From assembly GCF_042743185.1 (NCBI RefSeq), contig NZ_JBHYMS010000021.1, positions 47,936-111,935 of the forward strand: 64,000 nucleotides of DNA, in the 5' to 3' direction. The translations under genes and the position numbers were made by a program. The notes below the pieces were generated by a model. That model searched no databases, was not told the DNA's origin, and was given only the letters and a program-made list of their open reading frames with translations. Origin of the DNA: Inquilinus sp042743185. Lineage in GTDB: Bacteria > Pseudomonadota > Alphaproteobacteria > DSM-16000 > Inquilinaceae. Shown piece by piece: positions 49,868-58,156 of this stretch (positions are counted from its first letter, which is position 1; every line of letters starts with the position of its first letter).

Positions 49868-51050
49868 TTGCCACCGCCTTCGCCGCCCGGGCGGCGCACA
49901 CCTTGTCGAGGATCGAGATCGCCTCGGCGATTTCCGCCGCGCCGATGGTCAGCGGCGGCAGGATGCGGATGACGTTCTCGCCGGCGCCGACGGTCAGGAG
50001 GCCGGCGGCGCGCAGCTCGGGGACCATCTGGTCGCTCGGCTGCACGCATTTCAGGCCCAGCATCAGGCCGGTGCCGCGCACCTCCTCCAGCACCGCCGGA
50101 TGGCGCGCCACCAGCGCCTCCAGCTCGGCCTTCAGCTGCTTGCCGGTGCGCTCGACCCCCTCGAAGAAGCCGTCGGCCAGGACGATGTCGAGCACGGCGT
50201 TGCCGATCGCCGTCGCCAGCGGGTTGCCGGCATAGGTCGAGCCGTGCGTGCCCGGGGTCATGCCGCAGGCCGCCTCCTCGGTCGCCATGAAGGCGCCGAG
50301 CGGGAAGCCGCCGCCGATGCCCTTGGCGACGCACATCACGTCCGGCGTGATCCCGGCCCATTCATGGGCGAAGAACCTGCCGGTCCGGCCGTAGCCGCAC
50401 TGGATCTCGTCGAAGAACAGCAGCAGGCCGAACTCGTCGCAGACGCGGCGCAGCTCGCGCAGATACTCCGGCGTCGCGGCCTTGATGCCGCCCTCGCCGA
50501 TGATCGGCTCGATGCAGATCGCCGCGGTCTCGTCGGTGATCGCCGCGCGCAGTTCGTTCATGTTGCCCCAGGCGACCTGGTCGAAGCCCTCGACCAGCGG
50601 GCCGAAGCCCTTGATCAGCTTCTCGCCCTTGGCGGCCGAGATCGCGGCCAGGGTGCGGCCGTGGAAGCTGTTGGTGACGGTGATGATCCGCCAGCGCTTC
50701 GGGTTGCCGCGGGTGTAGTGGTACTTGCGCACCAGCTTGGTCGCGCCTTCCCAGGCCTCGGCGCCCGAGTTGGTGAAGAACACCGTGTCGGCGAAGGTGG
50801 CGTCGACCAGCCGCTGGGCCAGGCGCTCGCCCTCCGGGATCCGGTACAGGTTCGAGACGTGCCACAGCTTGGCGCCCTGCTCCTGCAGGGTCTTCACCAG
50901 ATGCGGGTGGCAGTGGCCCAGCGCCACGACCGCGATCCCCGCCGCGAAGTCCAGGTATCGTCGCCCGTCGGTCCCGAACAGATACGCCCCTTCGCCCCGC
51001 TCGAAGACGAGGTCGGCACGCGCATAGGTCGGCATGACAGCGGGAATCAT
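49860..51050 (-). CDS. argD: Acetylornithine aminotransferase
   Basis: A 396-aa PLP-dependent class III aminotransferase that converts N-acetylglutamate 5-semialdehyde to N-acetylornithine; it may also serve lysine synthesis. Visible blocks are FTNSGAEAWEGATKLVRKYHY (PLP phosphate loop), TNSFHGRTLAAISAAKGEKLIKGFGPLVEGF, LLLFFDEIQCGYGRTGRFFAHEW (cofactor Asp) and VMCVAKGIGGGFPLGAF (Schiff-base Lys). It is the first gene of argD-argF-hslO. The 5' region facing rpmI is about 200 bases and holds the rpmI promoter on the other strand. Confidence 0.96.
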   Translation of the reverse strand: MIPAVMPTYARADLVFERGEGAYLFGTDGRRYLDFAAGIAVVALGHCHPHLVKTLQEQGAKLWHVSNLYRIPEGERLAQRLVDATFADTVFFTNSGAEAWEGATKLVRKYHYTRGNPKRWRIITVTNSFHGRTLAAISAAKGEKLIKGFGPLVEGFDQVAWGNMNELRAAITDETAAICIEPIIGEGGIKAATPEYLRELRRVCDEFGLLLFFDEIQCGYGRTGRFFAHEWAGITPDVMCVAKGIGGGFPLGAFMATEEAACGMTPGTHGSTYAGNPLATAIGNAVLDIVLADGFFEGVERTGKQLKAELEALVARHPAVLEEVRGTGLMLGLKCVQPSDQMVPELRAAGLLTVGAGENVIRILPPLTIGAAEIAEAISILDKVCAARAAKAVANG

Positions 51051-51131
51051 GGACAGGCTCGCTGAGAGTGAGTCTCGGTCAGAGTCTCGTGGTTGCGGGA
51101 AGGAGGCGACTAAGCCCAGCTTATGCGGCGC

Positions 51132-51160
51132 TTGTCAACGCGCGCCCGTGCCGTTATAAC
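51132..51160 (+). promoter_or_regulatory. Sigma-70-type promoter for rpmI-rplT
   Basis: TTGTCA (51132-51137), a 17-base spacer and TATAAC (51155-51160), a near-consensus housekeeping promoter about 90 bases before the rpmI ATG. Confidence 0.75.
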
Positions 51161-51184
51161 GCGCGCTCCGTTCGGGTGGCGAGG

Positions 51185-51243
51185 CCGGGGTCCGATCCCC
51201 GGGGCATGCCCAACCACCCATCCATCGTCTTCCTTCGGAAGGA
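51185..51243 (+). promoter_or_regulatory. Structured rpmI leader, possible autoregulation
   Basis: The untranslated leader has a hairpin CCGGGG (51185-51190) with CCCCGG (51197-51202). A second, TCCTT (51231-51235) with AAGGA (51239-51243), places the rpmI Shine-Dalgarno in its right arm. L20 represses this operon through leader RNA in other bacteria; the same here is inference. Confidence 0.4.
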
Positions 51244-51249
51244 CCGAAA

Positions 51250-51450
51250 ATGCCCAAGATGAAGACCCATTCCAGCGCCAAGAAGCGCTTCCGGCTGACC
51301 GCCTCCGGCAAGGTCCGCTACAACTCGGCCTATCGCCGCCACCGCCTGCTGACCAAGACCAAGGCGGCCAAGGAGCGGAACCAGGGCACCAAGATCATGT
51401 GCGACGCCGACGCGACGAAGGTGAAGCGCTATCTCCTGGTCAACGGCTGA
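51250..51450 (+). CDS. rpmI: 50S ribosomal protein bL35
   Basis: A 66-aa basic ribosomal protein: MPKMKTHSSAKKRFRLTASGKVRY at the start and RRHRLLTKTKAAKERNQGT in the middle, the bL35 pattern. It ends KVKRYLLVNG. It has AAGGA at the usual distance from the ATG and is followed 18 bases later by rplT. infC, which precedes rpmI in many bacteria, is not here: argD, on the other strand, lies upstream instead. Confidence 0.98.
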   Translation: MPKMKTHSSAKKRFRLTASGKVRYNSAYRRHRLLTKTKAAKERNQGTKIMCDADATKVKRYLLVNG

Positions 51451-51468
51451 GCAGAGGAGCGCTGACAG

Positions 51469-51834
51469 ATGGCACGAGTTTCCCGCGGCGTCACCAGCCA
51501 CGCCCGCCACAAGAAGATCCTCAAGCTCGCCAAGGGCTACCGCGGCCGCGCTTCGACCAACTATCGCGTCGCGATCGAGAAGGTCGAGAAGGCGCTGCGC
51601 TACGCGTATCGCGACCGGCGCAACAAGAAGCGCGACTTCCGCGGCCTGTGGATCCAGCGCATCAACGCCGGCGTGCGCGAGCACGGCCTGACCTATTCGA
51701 AGTTCATGCACGGCATCAAGCTGGCCGGCATCGACATCGACCGCAAGGTCATGTCCGACATCGCCACGCGCGAGCCGGAGTCGTTTAAGGCCTTGGTCGA
51801 TCAGGCCCAGGCCGCGCTCAAGAACGCCGCTTGA
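51469..51834 (+). CDS. rplT: 50S ribosomal protein bL20
   Basis: A 121-aa rRNA-binding protein needed early in large-subunit assembly. The N-terminal basic arm MARVSRGVTSHARHKKILKLAKGYRGRASTNYRVA and the globular FRGLWIQRINAGVREHGLTYSKFMHGIKLAGIDIDRKVMSDIA match the family. In other bacteria L20 represses its own operon by binding leader RNA. A strong hairpin with six T residues follows the stop, before pheS. Confidence 0.98.
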   Translation: MARVSRGVTSHARHKKILKLAKGYRGRASTNYRVAIEKVEKALRYAYRDRRNKKRDFRGLWIQRINAGVREHGLTYSKFMHGIKLAGIDIDRKVMSDIATREPESFKALVDQAQAALKNAA

Positions 51835-51877
51835 TCCCCTCCCGCCCCGGCGGGATCGGATAAAGCGAAAGGAAGCG

Positions 51878-51909
51878 GGGGTCGGGCCTGAGGGCTCGGC
51901 CCCTTTTTT
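51878..51909 (+). terminator. Rho-independent terminator between rplT and pheS
   Basis: An 11-pair stem with two G-U pairs (GGGGTCGGGCC at 51878-51888 and GGCTCGGCCCC at 51893-51903), loop TGAG, then six T (51904-51909). It should uncouple pheST from the ribosomal genes, at least in part. I see no Phe-rich leader peptide for attenuation. Confidence 0.88.
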
Positions 51910-51964
51910 CATGGCCGGTTGCCGGCCCCCCGGACAACCGGGACCACCATCGAGGATACAGGCG

Positions 51965-53041
51965 ATGGAACAGGTAGAGACGCTGAAGCGCGAAGTGGCC
52001 GCGGCGCTGGCCCAGGCCCCGGATCTCGCGGCCCTGGACGCCGTGCGGGTCGCGGCGCTGGGCAAGAAGGGCAGCCTGACCGGCCTGATGGCGGGCCTGC
52101 GCGACCTCGACCCGGAGGCGCGCAAGGCCTTCGGCGCGGCGCTGAACGTGGCCAAGGACGAGATCACCGCCCTGCTCGACGCCCGCAAGGCGGAGCTGGA
52201 GCGGGCGGCGCTGGACGCCCGGCTGGCGCGCGAGACGGTCGACGTCACCCTGCCGCCGCGGCCGGAGCGGACCGGCCGGATCCACCCGATCAGCCAGACC
52301 CGCGACGAGATGGTGGCGATCTTCGCCGAGATGGGCTTCACCGTCGCCGAAGGCCCGGACATCGAGGACGACTGGCACAACTTCACCGCCCTGAACATCC
52401 CGCCGGAGCATCCGGCGCGGCAGATGCACGACACCTTCTATCTGCCGGACCGTCCGGACGGGAAGGCGGCGGTGCTGCGCACCCACACCTCGCCGGTGCA
52501 GATCCGCACCATGCTGTCGCAGACGCCGCCGATCCGCATCGTCGCGCCGGGCCGGACCTTCCGCTCGGATTACGACCAGACCCACACCCCGATGTTCCAT
52601 CAGATCGAGGGGCTGGTGATCGACGAGGCCATTCATATGGGCCATCTGCGCGGCTGCCTGCTGGAGTTCTGCCGCGCCTTCTTCGACGTGCCGGACCTGC
52701 CGATCCGCTTCCGCCCCAGCTTCTTCCCCTTCACCGAGCCGTCGGCCGAGGTCGACATCGGCTGCTCGCGCAAGGGCGGCGAGCTGAAGCTGGGCAATTA
52801 CGGCGACTGGCTCGAGATCCTGGGCTGCGGCATGGTCCATCCCAAGGTGCTGGAGGCCTGCGGCATCGACTCGACCCGCTACCAGGGCTTCGCCTTCGGC
52901 ATGGGGATCGAGCGGCCGGCGATGCTGAAATACGGCATCCCCGACCTGCGCACCTTCTTCGAGGCCGATCTGCGCTGGCTGAAGCACTACGGCTTCGTGC
53001 CGCTCGACGTTCCCAGCCTGGCCACCGGCCTGACCCGCTAG
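51965..53041 (+). CDS. pheS: Phenylalanyl-tRNA synthetase alpha subunit
   Basis: A 358-aa catalytic subunit of the (alpha-beta)2 enzyme that charges tRNA-Phe. An N-terminal coiled-coil arm (about 1-90: ALGKKGSLTGLMAGLRDLDPEARKAFGAALNVAKDEI) binds tRNA. Class II synthetase motifs follow: motif 1 around HPISQTRDEMVAIFAEMGFTVAEGPDIEDDWHNF, motif 2 in RIVAPGRTFRSDYDQTHTPMFHQIEGLVID and motif 3 in YQGFAFGMGIERPAMLKYGIPDLR. The ATG at 51965 is preceded by GAGGATACAGG, and earlier in-frame starts lie in the terminator region. pheT follows 26 bases later. Confidence 0.97.
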   Translation: MEQVETLKREVAAALAQAPDLAALDAVRVAALGKKGSLTGLMAGLRDLDPEARKAFGAALNVAKDEITALLDARKAELERAALDARLARETVDVTLPPRPERTGRIHPISQTRDEMVAIFAEMGFTVAEGPDIEDDWHNFTALNIPPEHPARQMHDTFYLPDRPDGKAAVLRTHTSPVQIRTMLSQTPPIRIVAPGRTFRSDYDQTHTPMFHQIEGLVIDEAIHMGHLRGCLLEFCRAFFDVPDLPIRFRPSFFPFTEPSAEVDIGCSRKGGELKLGNYGDWLEILGCGMVHPKVLEACGIDSTRYQGFAFGMGIERPAMLKYGIPDLRTFFEADLRWLKHYGFVPLDVPSLATGLTR

Positions 53042-53067
53042 ACCGCCCGCCGCACGAGGCCGAGATC

Positions 53068-55470
53068 ATGAAATTCACGCTGTCCTGGCTTAAGGACCAT
53101 CTCGACACCACGGCGTCGCTGGGCCAGATCACCGACACGCTGACCAGCCTCGGGCTCGAGGTCGACGGCGTCGAGGACCCGGCCGCCGCCCTGGCGCCCT
53201 TCACCATCGCTTATGTGAAGTCGGCGGTGCAGCACCCGAACGCCGATCGGCTGCGGGTCTGCATCGTCGACACCGGCCGCGGCGAGGTGCAGGTGGTGTG
53301 CGGCGCGCCCAACGCCCGCACCGGCATGAAGGGCGTGTTCGCGCCGGCCGGGTCGTACATCCCGGGCACCAAGATCGACCTCAAGGCCGGGACGATCCGC
53401 GGCGAGGCCTCGAACGGCATGCTGGTGTCGGAGCGCGAGCTCGGCCTGTCGGACGAGCATGACGGCATCATCGACCTGCCGCAGGACGCGCCGCTCGGCG
53501 CCTCCTTCGCCGCTTGGCGCGGCCTCGACGACCCGGTGATCGAGATCGGGCTGACCCCGGACCGGGCCGACTGCGCCGGCATCCGCGGCATCGCCCGCGA
53601 CCTCGCCGCCGCCGGCCTCGGCACGCTGAAGCCGCTGGACGAGACGCCGGTCGCCGGCAGTTTCCGGACCGACCTGACGGTCGATCTCGACTTCCCAGCC
53701 GATGCCGCCGCGGCCTGCCCGATGTTCGCCGCCCGGGTGTTCCGTGGGGTGAGGGACGGCCCCAGCCCGGCCTGGCTGCAGGCGCGGCTGAAGGCGATCG
53801 GGCTCAGGCCGATCTCGCTGCTGGTCGACATCACCAACTACTTCACCTTCGACCGCAACCGGCCGCTGCATGTCTTCGACCAGGGCAAGGTCCGCGGGGG
53901 CTTGAGGCTCCGCCTGTCGCAGGGCGGCGAGACGCTGGCGGCGCTGAACGACAAGACCTACACGCTCGGCGCCGGCGTCACCGTGATCGAGGACGACACC
54001 GGCCCGCTCAGCCTCGGCGGCATCATGGGCGGCGCCTCGACCGGCGTGTCCGAGCAGACCACCGAGGTGATCCTCGAGGCGGCGCTGTTCGACCCGGTGC
54101 GCACCGCCATGAGCGGCCGGGCGCTCGGCATCAGCAGCGATGCGCGCTACCGCTTCGAGCGCGGCGTCGACCCGGCGGCGGTGGTCGCCGGCATCGAGCA
54201 GGCGACCCGGATGATCCTGGAGCTGTGCGGCGGCGAGGCTTCTCAACTCGTGATCGCCGGGCGTGAGCCCGACTGGCGCCGGACGTTGACGCTGCGCCCC
54301 GTCCGGGTCGAGAGCCTGGGCGGCGTCGCCGTGCCGCGCGGCCGCCAGGTGGAGATCCTGTCGGCGCTGGGCTTCGGCATCTCGGACGGCGCCGACGGGC
54401 TGATCCAGGCCGCGGTCCCGTCCTGGCGCGGCGACGTGCAGGGCGAGGCCGATCTGGTGGAGGAGGTGCTGCGGGTCAATGGCTACGATGCCATTCCGGC
54501 GGTGTCGCTGCCGAGGCTGGCCCCGCTGACCCAGCCGGCGCTCAGCCCGGCGCAGAAGGCGCGCGAGCTGGTGCGCCGGACCCTCGCCGGCCGCGGCCTG
54601 GACGAGGCGGTGACCTGGTCCTTCATGGACGGGCGCGACGCCGGCTGGTTCGGCTTCCAGAACAGCGGGCTGAAGCTCCTGAACCCGATCGCGTCGGACC
54701 TCGACACGATGCGCCCCTCGGTGCTGCCGAACCTGATCCGGGCCGCCGGCCGCAACGCCGCGCGGGGCCTGCCCGACGCGGCGCTGTTCGAGATCGGCCC
54801 GGCCTATCGCGACGCCACCGAGACCGGCCAGGCCATGGTCGCCGCCGCGGTCCGCTCGGGCCTCAGCGGCCCGCGCCACTGGGCGCAGCCGCCGCGGCCG
54901 GCCGACGTGTTCGATGCCAAGGCCGACGCCATCGCGGCGCTGGAGGCGGCGGGCGCGCCGGTCGCCAACCTCGCGGTCTCGACCGACGCGCCGGACTGGT
55001 ACCACCCGGGCCGCTCCGGCTGCCTGCGGCTGGGCCTGACGGTGCTGGCGCATTTCGGCGAGCTGCACCCGGCGGTGCTGTCGGCGCTGGTGGTCGACGG
55101 GCCGGTGGTCGGCTGCGAGGTCTTCCTCGACGCCGTGCCGCAGCCGAAGAAGAAGGCGGGCACGGCCAAGCCGCTCTTGAAGCTGGCGGCGTTCCAGCCG
55201 GTGGTGCGCGATTTCGCCTTCGTGGTCGAGGAGTCGGTGCCGGCCGACCGCATCCTCAAGGCGGCGAAGGGGGCGGACAAGGCGCTGGTCGCCGATGTCG
55301 CCCTGTTCGACGTCTATCGCGGCCCGGGCGTGCCGGAAGGCCGCAAGTCGCTGGCGCTGGCGGTGACGCTGCAGCCGATCGAGGCGACCCTGACCGACGA
55401 GGCGATCGAGGCCGTTGGCAAGAAGATCGTCGCCGCGGTCGAGAAGCAGGGTGGGATGTTGCGGGGGTAG
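53068..55470 (+). CDS. pheT: Phenylalanyl-tRNA synthetase beta subunit
   Basis: An 800-aa subunit that recognises tRNA-Phe and edits mischarged tyrosine. Domains in order: the N-terminal MKFTLSWLKDHLDTT; an EMAP/Trbp111-like tRNA-binding domain (about 40-150, VQHPNADRLRVCIVD); the B3/B4 editing domain (RPISLLVDITNYFTFDRNRPLHVFDQGKV, LGGIMGGASTGVSEQTTEVILEAA); B5 (VPSWRGDVQGEADLVEEVLRVNGYDAIP); and the catalytic-like domain. The C-terminal anticodon-binding FDX-ACB fold is FQPVVRDFAFVVEESVPADRIL. It forms an operon with pheS. A family B repeat lies just past its stop. Confidence 0.97.
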   Translation: MKFTLSWLKDHLDTTASLGQITDTLTSLGLEVDGVEDPAAALAPFTIAYVKSAVQHPNADRLRVCIVDTGRGEVQVVCGAPNARTGMKGVFAPAGSYIPGTKIDLKAGTIRGEASNGMLVSERELGLSDEHDGIIDLPQDAPLGASFAAWRGLDDPVIEIGLTPDRADCAGIRGIARDLAAAGLGTLKPLDETPVAGSFRTDLTVDLDFPADAAAACPMFAARVFRGVRDGPSPAWLQARLKAIGLRPISLLVDITNYFTFDRNRPLHVFDQGKVRGGLRLRLSQGGETLAALNDKTYTLGAGVTVIEDDTGPLSLGGIMGGASTGVSEQTTEVILEAALFDPVRTAMSGRALGISSDARYRFERGVDPAAVVAGIEQATRMILELCGGEASQLVIAGREPDWRRTLTLRPVRVESLGGVAVPRGRQVEILSALGFGISDGADGLIQAAVPSWRGDVQGEADLVEEVLRVNGYDAIPAVSLPRLAPLTQPALSPAQKARELVRRTLAGRGLDEAVTWSFMDGRDAGWFGFQNSGLKLLNPIASDLDTMRPSVLPNLIRAAGRNAARGLPDAALFEIGPAYRDATETGQAMVAAAVRSGLSGPRHWAQPPRPADVFDAKADAIAALEAAGAPVANLAVSTDAPDWYHPGRSGCLRLGLTVLAHFGELHPAVLSALVVDGPVVGCEVFLDAVPQPKKKAGTAKPLLKLAAFQPVVRDFAFVVEESVPADRILKAAKGADKALVADVALFDVYRGPGVPEGRKSLALAVTLQPIEATLTDEAIEAVGKKIVAAVEKQGGMLRG

Positions 55471-55507
55471 GGGCGGGCCTCCGGGCCATGCGTCACCCCT
55501 CCCTTCC

Positions 55508-55597
55508 TGTCATTGCCGGGCTTGACCCGGCAATCCAGGGACGGCCCGGGCTGCCGTCGACGGTCTCTGGATCACCGGGTCAAGCCCGGTGATGACA
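55508..55597. repeat. Family B palindromic repeat (B2)
   Basis: A 90-bp element starting TGTCATTGCCGGGCTTGACC like B1 and ending GGTCAAGCCCGGTGATGACA. The central loop (about 30 bases) is longer than in B1. Compensating changes between halves (GGCAATCC versus GGATCACC) suggest that pairing is kept. It lies between the convergent pheT and the D,D-carboxypeptidase gene. Confidence 0.87.
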
Positions 55598-55622
55598 GTG
55601 AGGGGAGGCGGCTAAGCCAGCG

Positions 55623-56732
55623 TCACCGTCGGCGCAGCGGCCGCGGCTTGGGCAGGGGGATGTCGGCCAGGGCGCTCGGCACCGGCTCGAAGACCACGCG
55701 CTGGGCCCGGGGGCGGGCGGCGGCGTGCAGCGCGATCATCGCGCCGATGCCGTCGGTGCCGGCAGCATCGTCGTCCTCGGCATCGCCCTCGCCCCCGGCC
55801 GCCGCCAGCAGCGGTTCGTCCAGCACGTCCGGCCGGCGGTCCGGCAGCGGCGGCTGGAACGGAGAGGCGGCCACACGCGGCGTGGCCGCGGCCGGCGCCT
55901 GGGCGACATAGGCGCCGGTGCCCTCATGCGACTCGAAGGCCTCGTCCAGCATCTCCGCCATCTTGGCGTTGCGGGCGATCGGGCTGGTGCCGCCGAAGAT
56001 CACGCCGATCAGCCGGGTGCGGCCGCGCACGGCCGACGCCACCAGATTGTAGCCCGCGGCCCGGATGTAGCCGGTCTTCATCCCGTCCATGCCGGCATAG
56101 GACTGCATCAGCCGGTTGTGGTTCGGGAAGTTGCGGCCGCGATAGCGGAAGTTCTTGGTCGCGAAATAGGGGTAGTACTGCGGATAGTCGTTGATCAGCG
56201 CCCGGGCCAGCACCGCCATGTCGTGCGCGGTCGAGACGTTGTCCGGATCCGGCAGGCCGTTGGTCGAGGTGAAGGTGGTGCGGCTCATGCCCAGCGCCCG
56301 CGCCTGCTGCGTCATCATCCGCGTGAAGCGGGATTCGCTGCCGCCGATCGCCTCGGCCAGCACCACCGATGCGTCATTGGCCGACTGCGTGACCAGTCCC
56401 AGGACCGCGTCCTCGACCCGGATGCGGGACCCGGTCGTCAGGCCCAGCTTGGTCGGCGACTGCGAGGCGGCGTAGCTCGACACCGGCAGCCGCGTGTCCA
56501 GCGTCAGCTCGCCCCGCTCCAGGCTGTGGAACGCCAGATACAGCGTCATCAGCTTGGTCAGCGACGCCGGGTACAGCTGCTGGTTCGCGTTCTCCTCGTG
56601 CAGCACCTCGCCGGTGCGCGCGTCGATGACATAGGCGGCATAGCGCGACGCCGCCTCCGCCCGGGCGGGCAGAAGCGCCAAAGCGAGGCAGGCAAGAAAG
56701 ACTGCCGCCGATCGCGCAACGAAACCTGCCAT
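55623..56732 (-). CDS. D-alanyl-D-alanine carboxypeptidase (DacA/PBP5-6 type)
   Basis: A 369-aa periplasmic low-molecular-mass PBP that trims the terminal D-Ala of peptidoglycan stem peptides. The signal peptide is MAGFVARSAAVFLACLALALLPARAEA. All three catalytic motifs are present: Ser57-Leu-Thr-Lys60 (YPASLTKLM), Ser117-Ala-Asn119 (TQSANDASV) and Lys219-Thr-Gly221 (GMKTGYIRAAG). After the catalytic domain a Pro/Asp-rich tail (about 280-369) replaces the usual amphipathic anchor; no SPOR domain is seen, unlike some alphaproteobacterial homologues. The gene is alone on its strand and divergent from the phasin gene. The A+T-rich region at 56773-56830 probably holds its promoter. Confidence 0.95.
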   Translation of the reverse strand: MAGFVARSAAVFLACLALALLPARAEAASRYAAYVIDARTGEVLHEENANQQLYPASLTKLMTLYLAFHSLERGELTLDTRLPVSSYAASQSPTKLGLTTGSRIRVEDAVLGLVTQSANDASVVLAEAIGGSESRFTRMMTQQARALGMSRTTFTSTNGLPDPDNVSTAHDMAVLARALINDYPQYYPYFATKNFRYRGRNFPNHNRLMQSYAGMDGMKTGYIRAAGYNLVASAVRGRTRLIGVIFGGTSPIARNAKMAEMLDEAFESHEGTGAYVAQAPAAATPRVAASPFQPPLPDRRPDVLDEPLLAAAGGEGDAEDDDAAGTDGIGAMIALHAAARPRAQRVVFEPVPSALADIPLPKPRPLRRR

Positions 56733-56935
56733 GCCGACCCCCCGCCCACGCCGCTTGCGGATCTTGATTCAAGCGTGATTTCAGAAGTCTAATTTAACCC
56801 GTTGATTTTTGTCCATAAACCAATTCGTGAACATGGCAAAAAGATGCCGGTCCCGAATGCCTGTCCGGTTGCAGACATCCTGACAGCATCGCCGATCCCG
56901 AGGCAACGGCCTCGGCGGCGAGCCGCCATTTGTCC

Positions 56936-57008
56936 GGCATGTTGCAGTGCACAAAAAATGTTGACAGATCGAATCGGTCTGCTCATAAAGGCGGCATGTT
57001 GCAGTGCA
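56936..57008 (+). promoter_or_regulatory. Phasin promoter flanked by duplicated TGCAGTGCA operator
   Basis: A consensus promoter, TTGACA (56961-56966), 17 bases, CATAAA (56984-56989), lies between two exact copies of GGCATGTTGCAGTGCA (56936-56951 and 56993-57008). Each copy ends in the palindrome TGCA-G-TGCA. The second copy would cover the transcription start. TGC-rich sites of this kind are bound by the PHA repressor PhaR ahead of phasin genes in other alphaproteobacteria; PhaR binding here is inference. Confidence 0.78.
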
Positions 57009-57070
57009 GCATGGCTGGGCGGCGCCCCGGGCGGCGACGGTCCCGCTGCGGAGCATTTGGAGCCGTCGTC

Positions 57071-57607
57071 ATGACCACCACCGCCAAGAGCCGTGCCGGC
57101 GCGAGCAAGCTCGCCGCCGTCGACACCAACACCGACATCGTGAGGGACACCGTGGCAGACACCGTCAAGGCCGGCCAGGCCGCCGTCGAGAAGAACCTCG
57201 CCCAGGGCCTCGCCCTGTCCAAGGACCAGTTCGAGAAGGCCACCCAGGCCGCGACCAAGAACTTCGACGACCTGGTCGCCTTCGCCAAGGGCAATGTCGA
57301 CGCCGTGTTCGCGTCGGCCGCCGTCTTCGCCCAGGGCACCGAGCAGCTGACCCGCGCCTGGTTCGCCCTGCAGCACGGCGCCGCCGAGCAGGCCGCCGAG
57401 GCGACCCGCTCGCTGTTCGCCGCCAAGACCCTGCGCGAGGTCGTCGACCTGCAGTCGACCTACGGCAAGACCGCCTTCGACGGCCTCGTCGCCGAGAGCA
57501 GCAAGCTGTCGGAGCTGGGCCTGAAGGTGACCAACGACGCCGTGGCGCCGATCGCCGCCCGCGTCAACGTCGCGGTCGAGACCCTGTCCAAGCCGCTCGC
57601 CGCCTGA
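57071..57607 (+). CDS. Phasin family protein
   Basis: A 178-aa protein that coats polyhydroxyalkanoate granules. The phasin core (about 45-140: NLAQGLALSKDQFEKATQAATKNFDDLVAFAKGNVDAVFASAAVFAQGTEQLTRAWFALQHGAAEQ) is almost all amphipathic helix, and FFALKTLREVVDLQSTY-like sequence (SLFAAKTLREVVDLQSTYGKTAFDGLVAESSKL) is the family's most conserved element. The ATG at 57071 has GGAG upstream. The promoter is bracketed by two identical operator-like repeats, so expression is probably induced when PHA granules take up the repressor. It is followed by a 14-pair terminator. No phaC, phaZ or phaR gene is in the window. Confidence 0.93.
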   Translation: MTTTAKSRAGASKLAAVDTNTDIVRDTVADTVKAGQAAVEKNLAQGLALSKDQFEKATQAATKNFDDLVAFAKGNVDAVFASAAVFAQGTEQLTRAWFALQHGAAEQAAEATRSLFAAKTLREVVDLQSTYGKTAFDGLVAESSKLSELGLKVTNDAVAPIAARVNVAVETLSKPLAA

Positions 57608-57636
57608 TCCGGCCTCCTCCCCCGGACCAGCGGCCC

Positions 57637-57669
57637 ACGGCCCCGGCGACATGACGTCGCCGGGGCCGT
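57637..57669 (+). terminator. Terminator after the phasin gene
   Basis: A perfect 14-pair stem (ACGGCCCCGGCGAC at 57637-57650 with GTCGCCGGGGCCGT at 57656-57669) and loop ATGAC, followed by TCGCATTT. A strong stop 30 bases after the coding region fits a highly expressed gene. Confidence 0.85.
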
Positions 57670-57778
57670 TCGCATTTCAGCTATCCACACTCTTTCCGCA
57701 TTGCAGGCCTACTCCTTCGGCCCCCACAGCACTATCATCATGATCGGGTTCAAAACCGGCAGCACGCATCCCATATCC

Positions 57779-58117
57779 ATGAGCGACACCGAACGGAAGG
57801 ATGATCGAGGAGGCGGCAACGACGCCGGCACCGGGGTTGTCGTTCAGACCAGGCCACGGACGAAGAAGCCGTCCATGTACAAGGTCCTGATGCTGAACGA
57901 CGATTACACGCCGATGGAGTTCGTCGTCCATGTCCTGGAACGCTTCTTCGCGAAGAGCCGCGAGGAAGCCACCACCATCATGCTCCATGTTCACCGTCGG
58001 GGTGTGGGCGTCTGCGGCGTTTTCACCTACGAGGTGGCGGAGACGAAGGTGGCGCAGGTGATGGACTTCGCGCGCCGCAATCAGCATCCTCTACAATGTA
58101 TTCTTGAGAAGGCCTGA
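57779..58117 (+). CDS. clpS: ATP-dependent Clp protease adaptor ClpS
   Basis: A 112-aa adaptor that binds N-end-rule substrates and hands them to ClpAP. After a disordered, charged N-terminus (MSDTERKDDRGGGNDAG) comes RTKKPSMYKVLMLNDDYTPMEFVVHVLERFF, where the Asn-Asp-Asp-Tyr-Thr segment binds the substrate's alpha-amino group. IMLHVHRRGVGVCGVFTYEVAETKVAQVMDFARRNQHPLQCILEK then builds the hydrophobic pocket. I start it at 57779; an ATG in frame at 57740 would add a non-conserved leader. clpA follows 39 bases later, the standard clpS-clpA operon. Confidence 0.96.
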   Translation: MSDTERKDDRGGGNDAGTGVVVQTRPRTKKPSMYKVLMLNDDYTPMEFVVHVLERFFAKSREEATTIMLHVHRRGVGVCGVFTYEVAETKVAQVMDFARRNQHPLQCILEKA

Positions 58118-58156
58118 CCAGAGGTCTGGCAGGCCCTCCCGGCATGGGGACGACCG

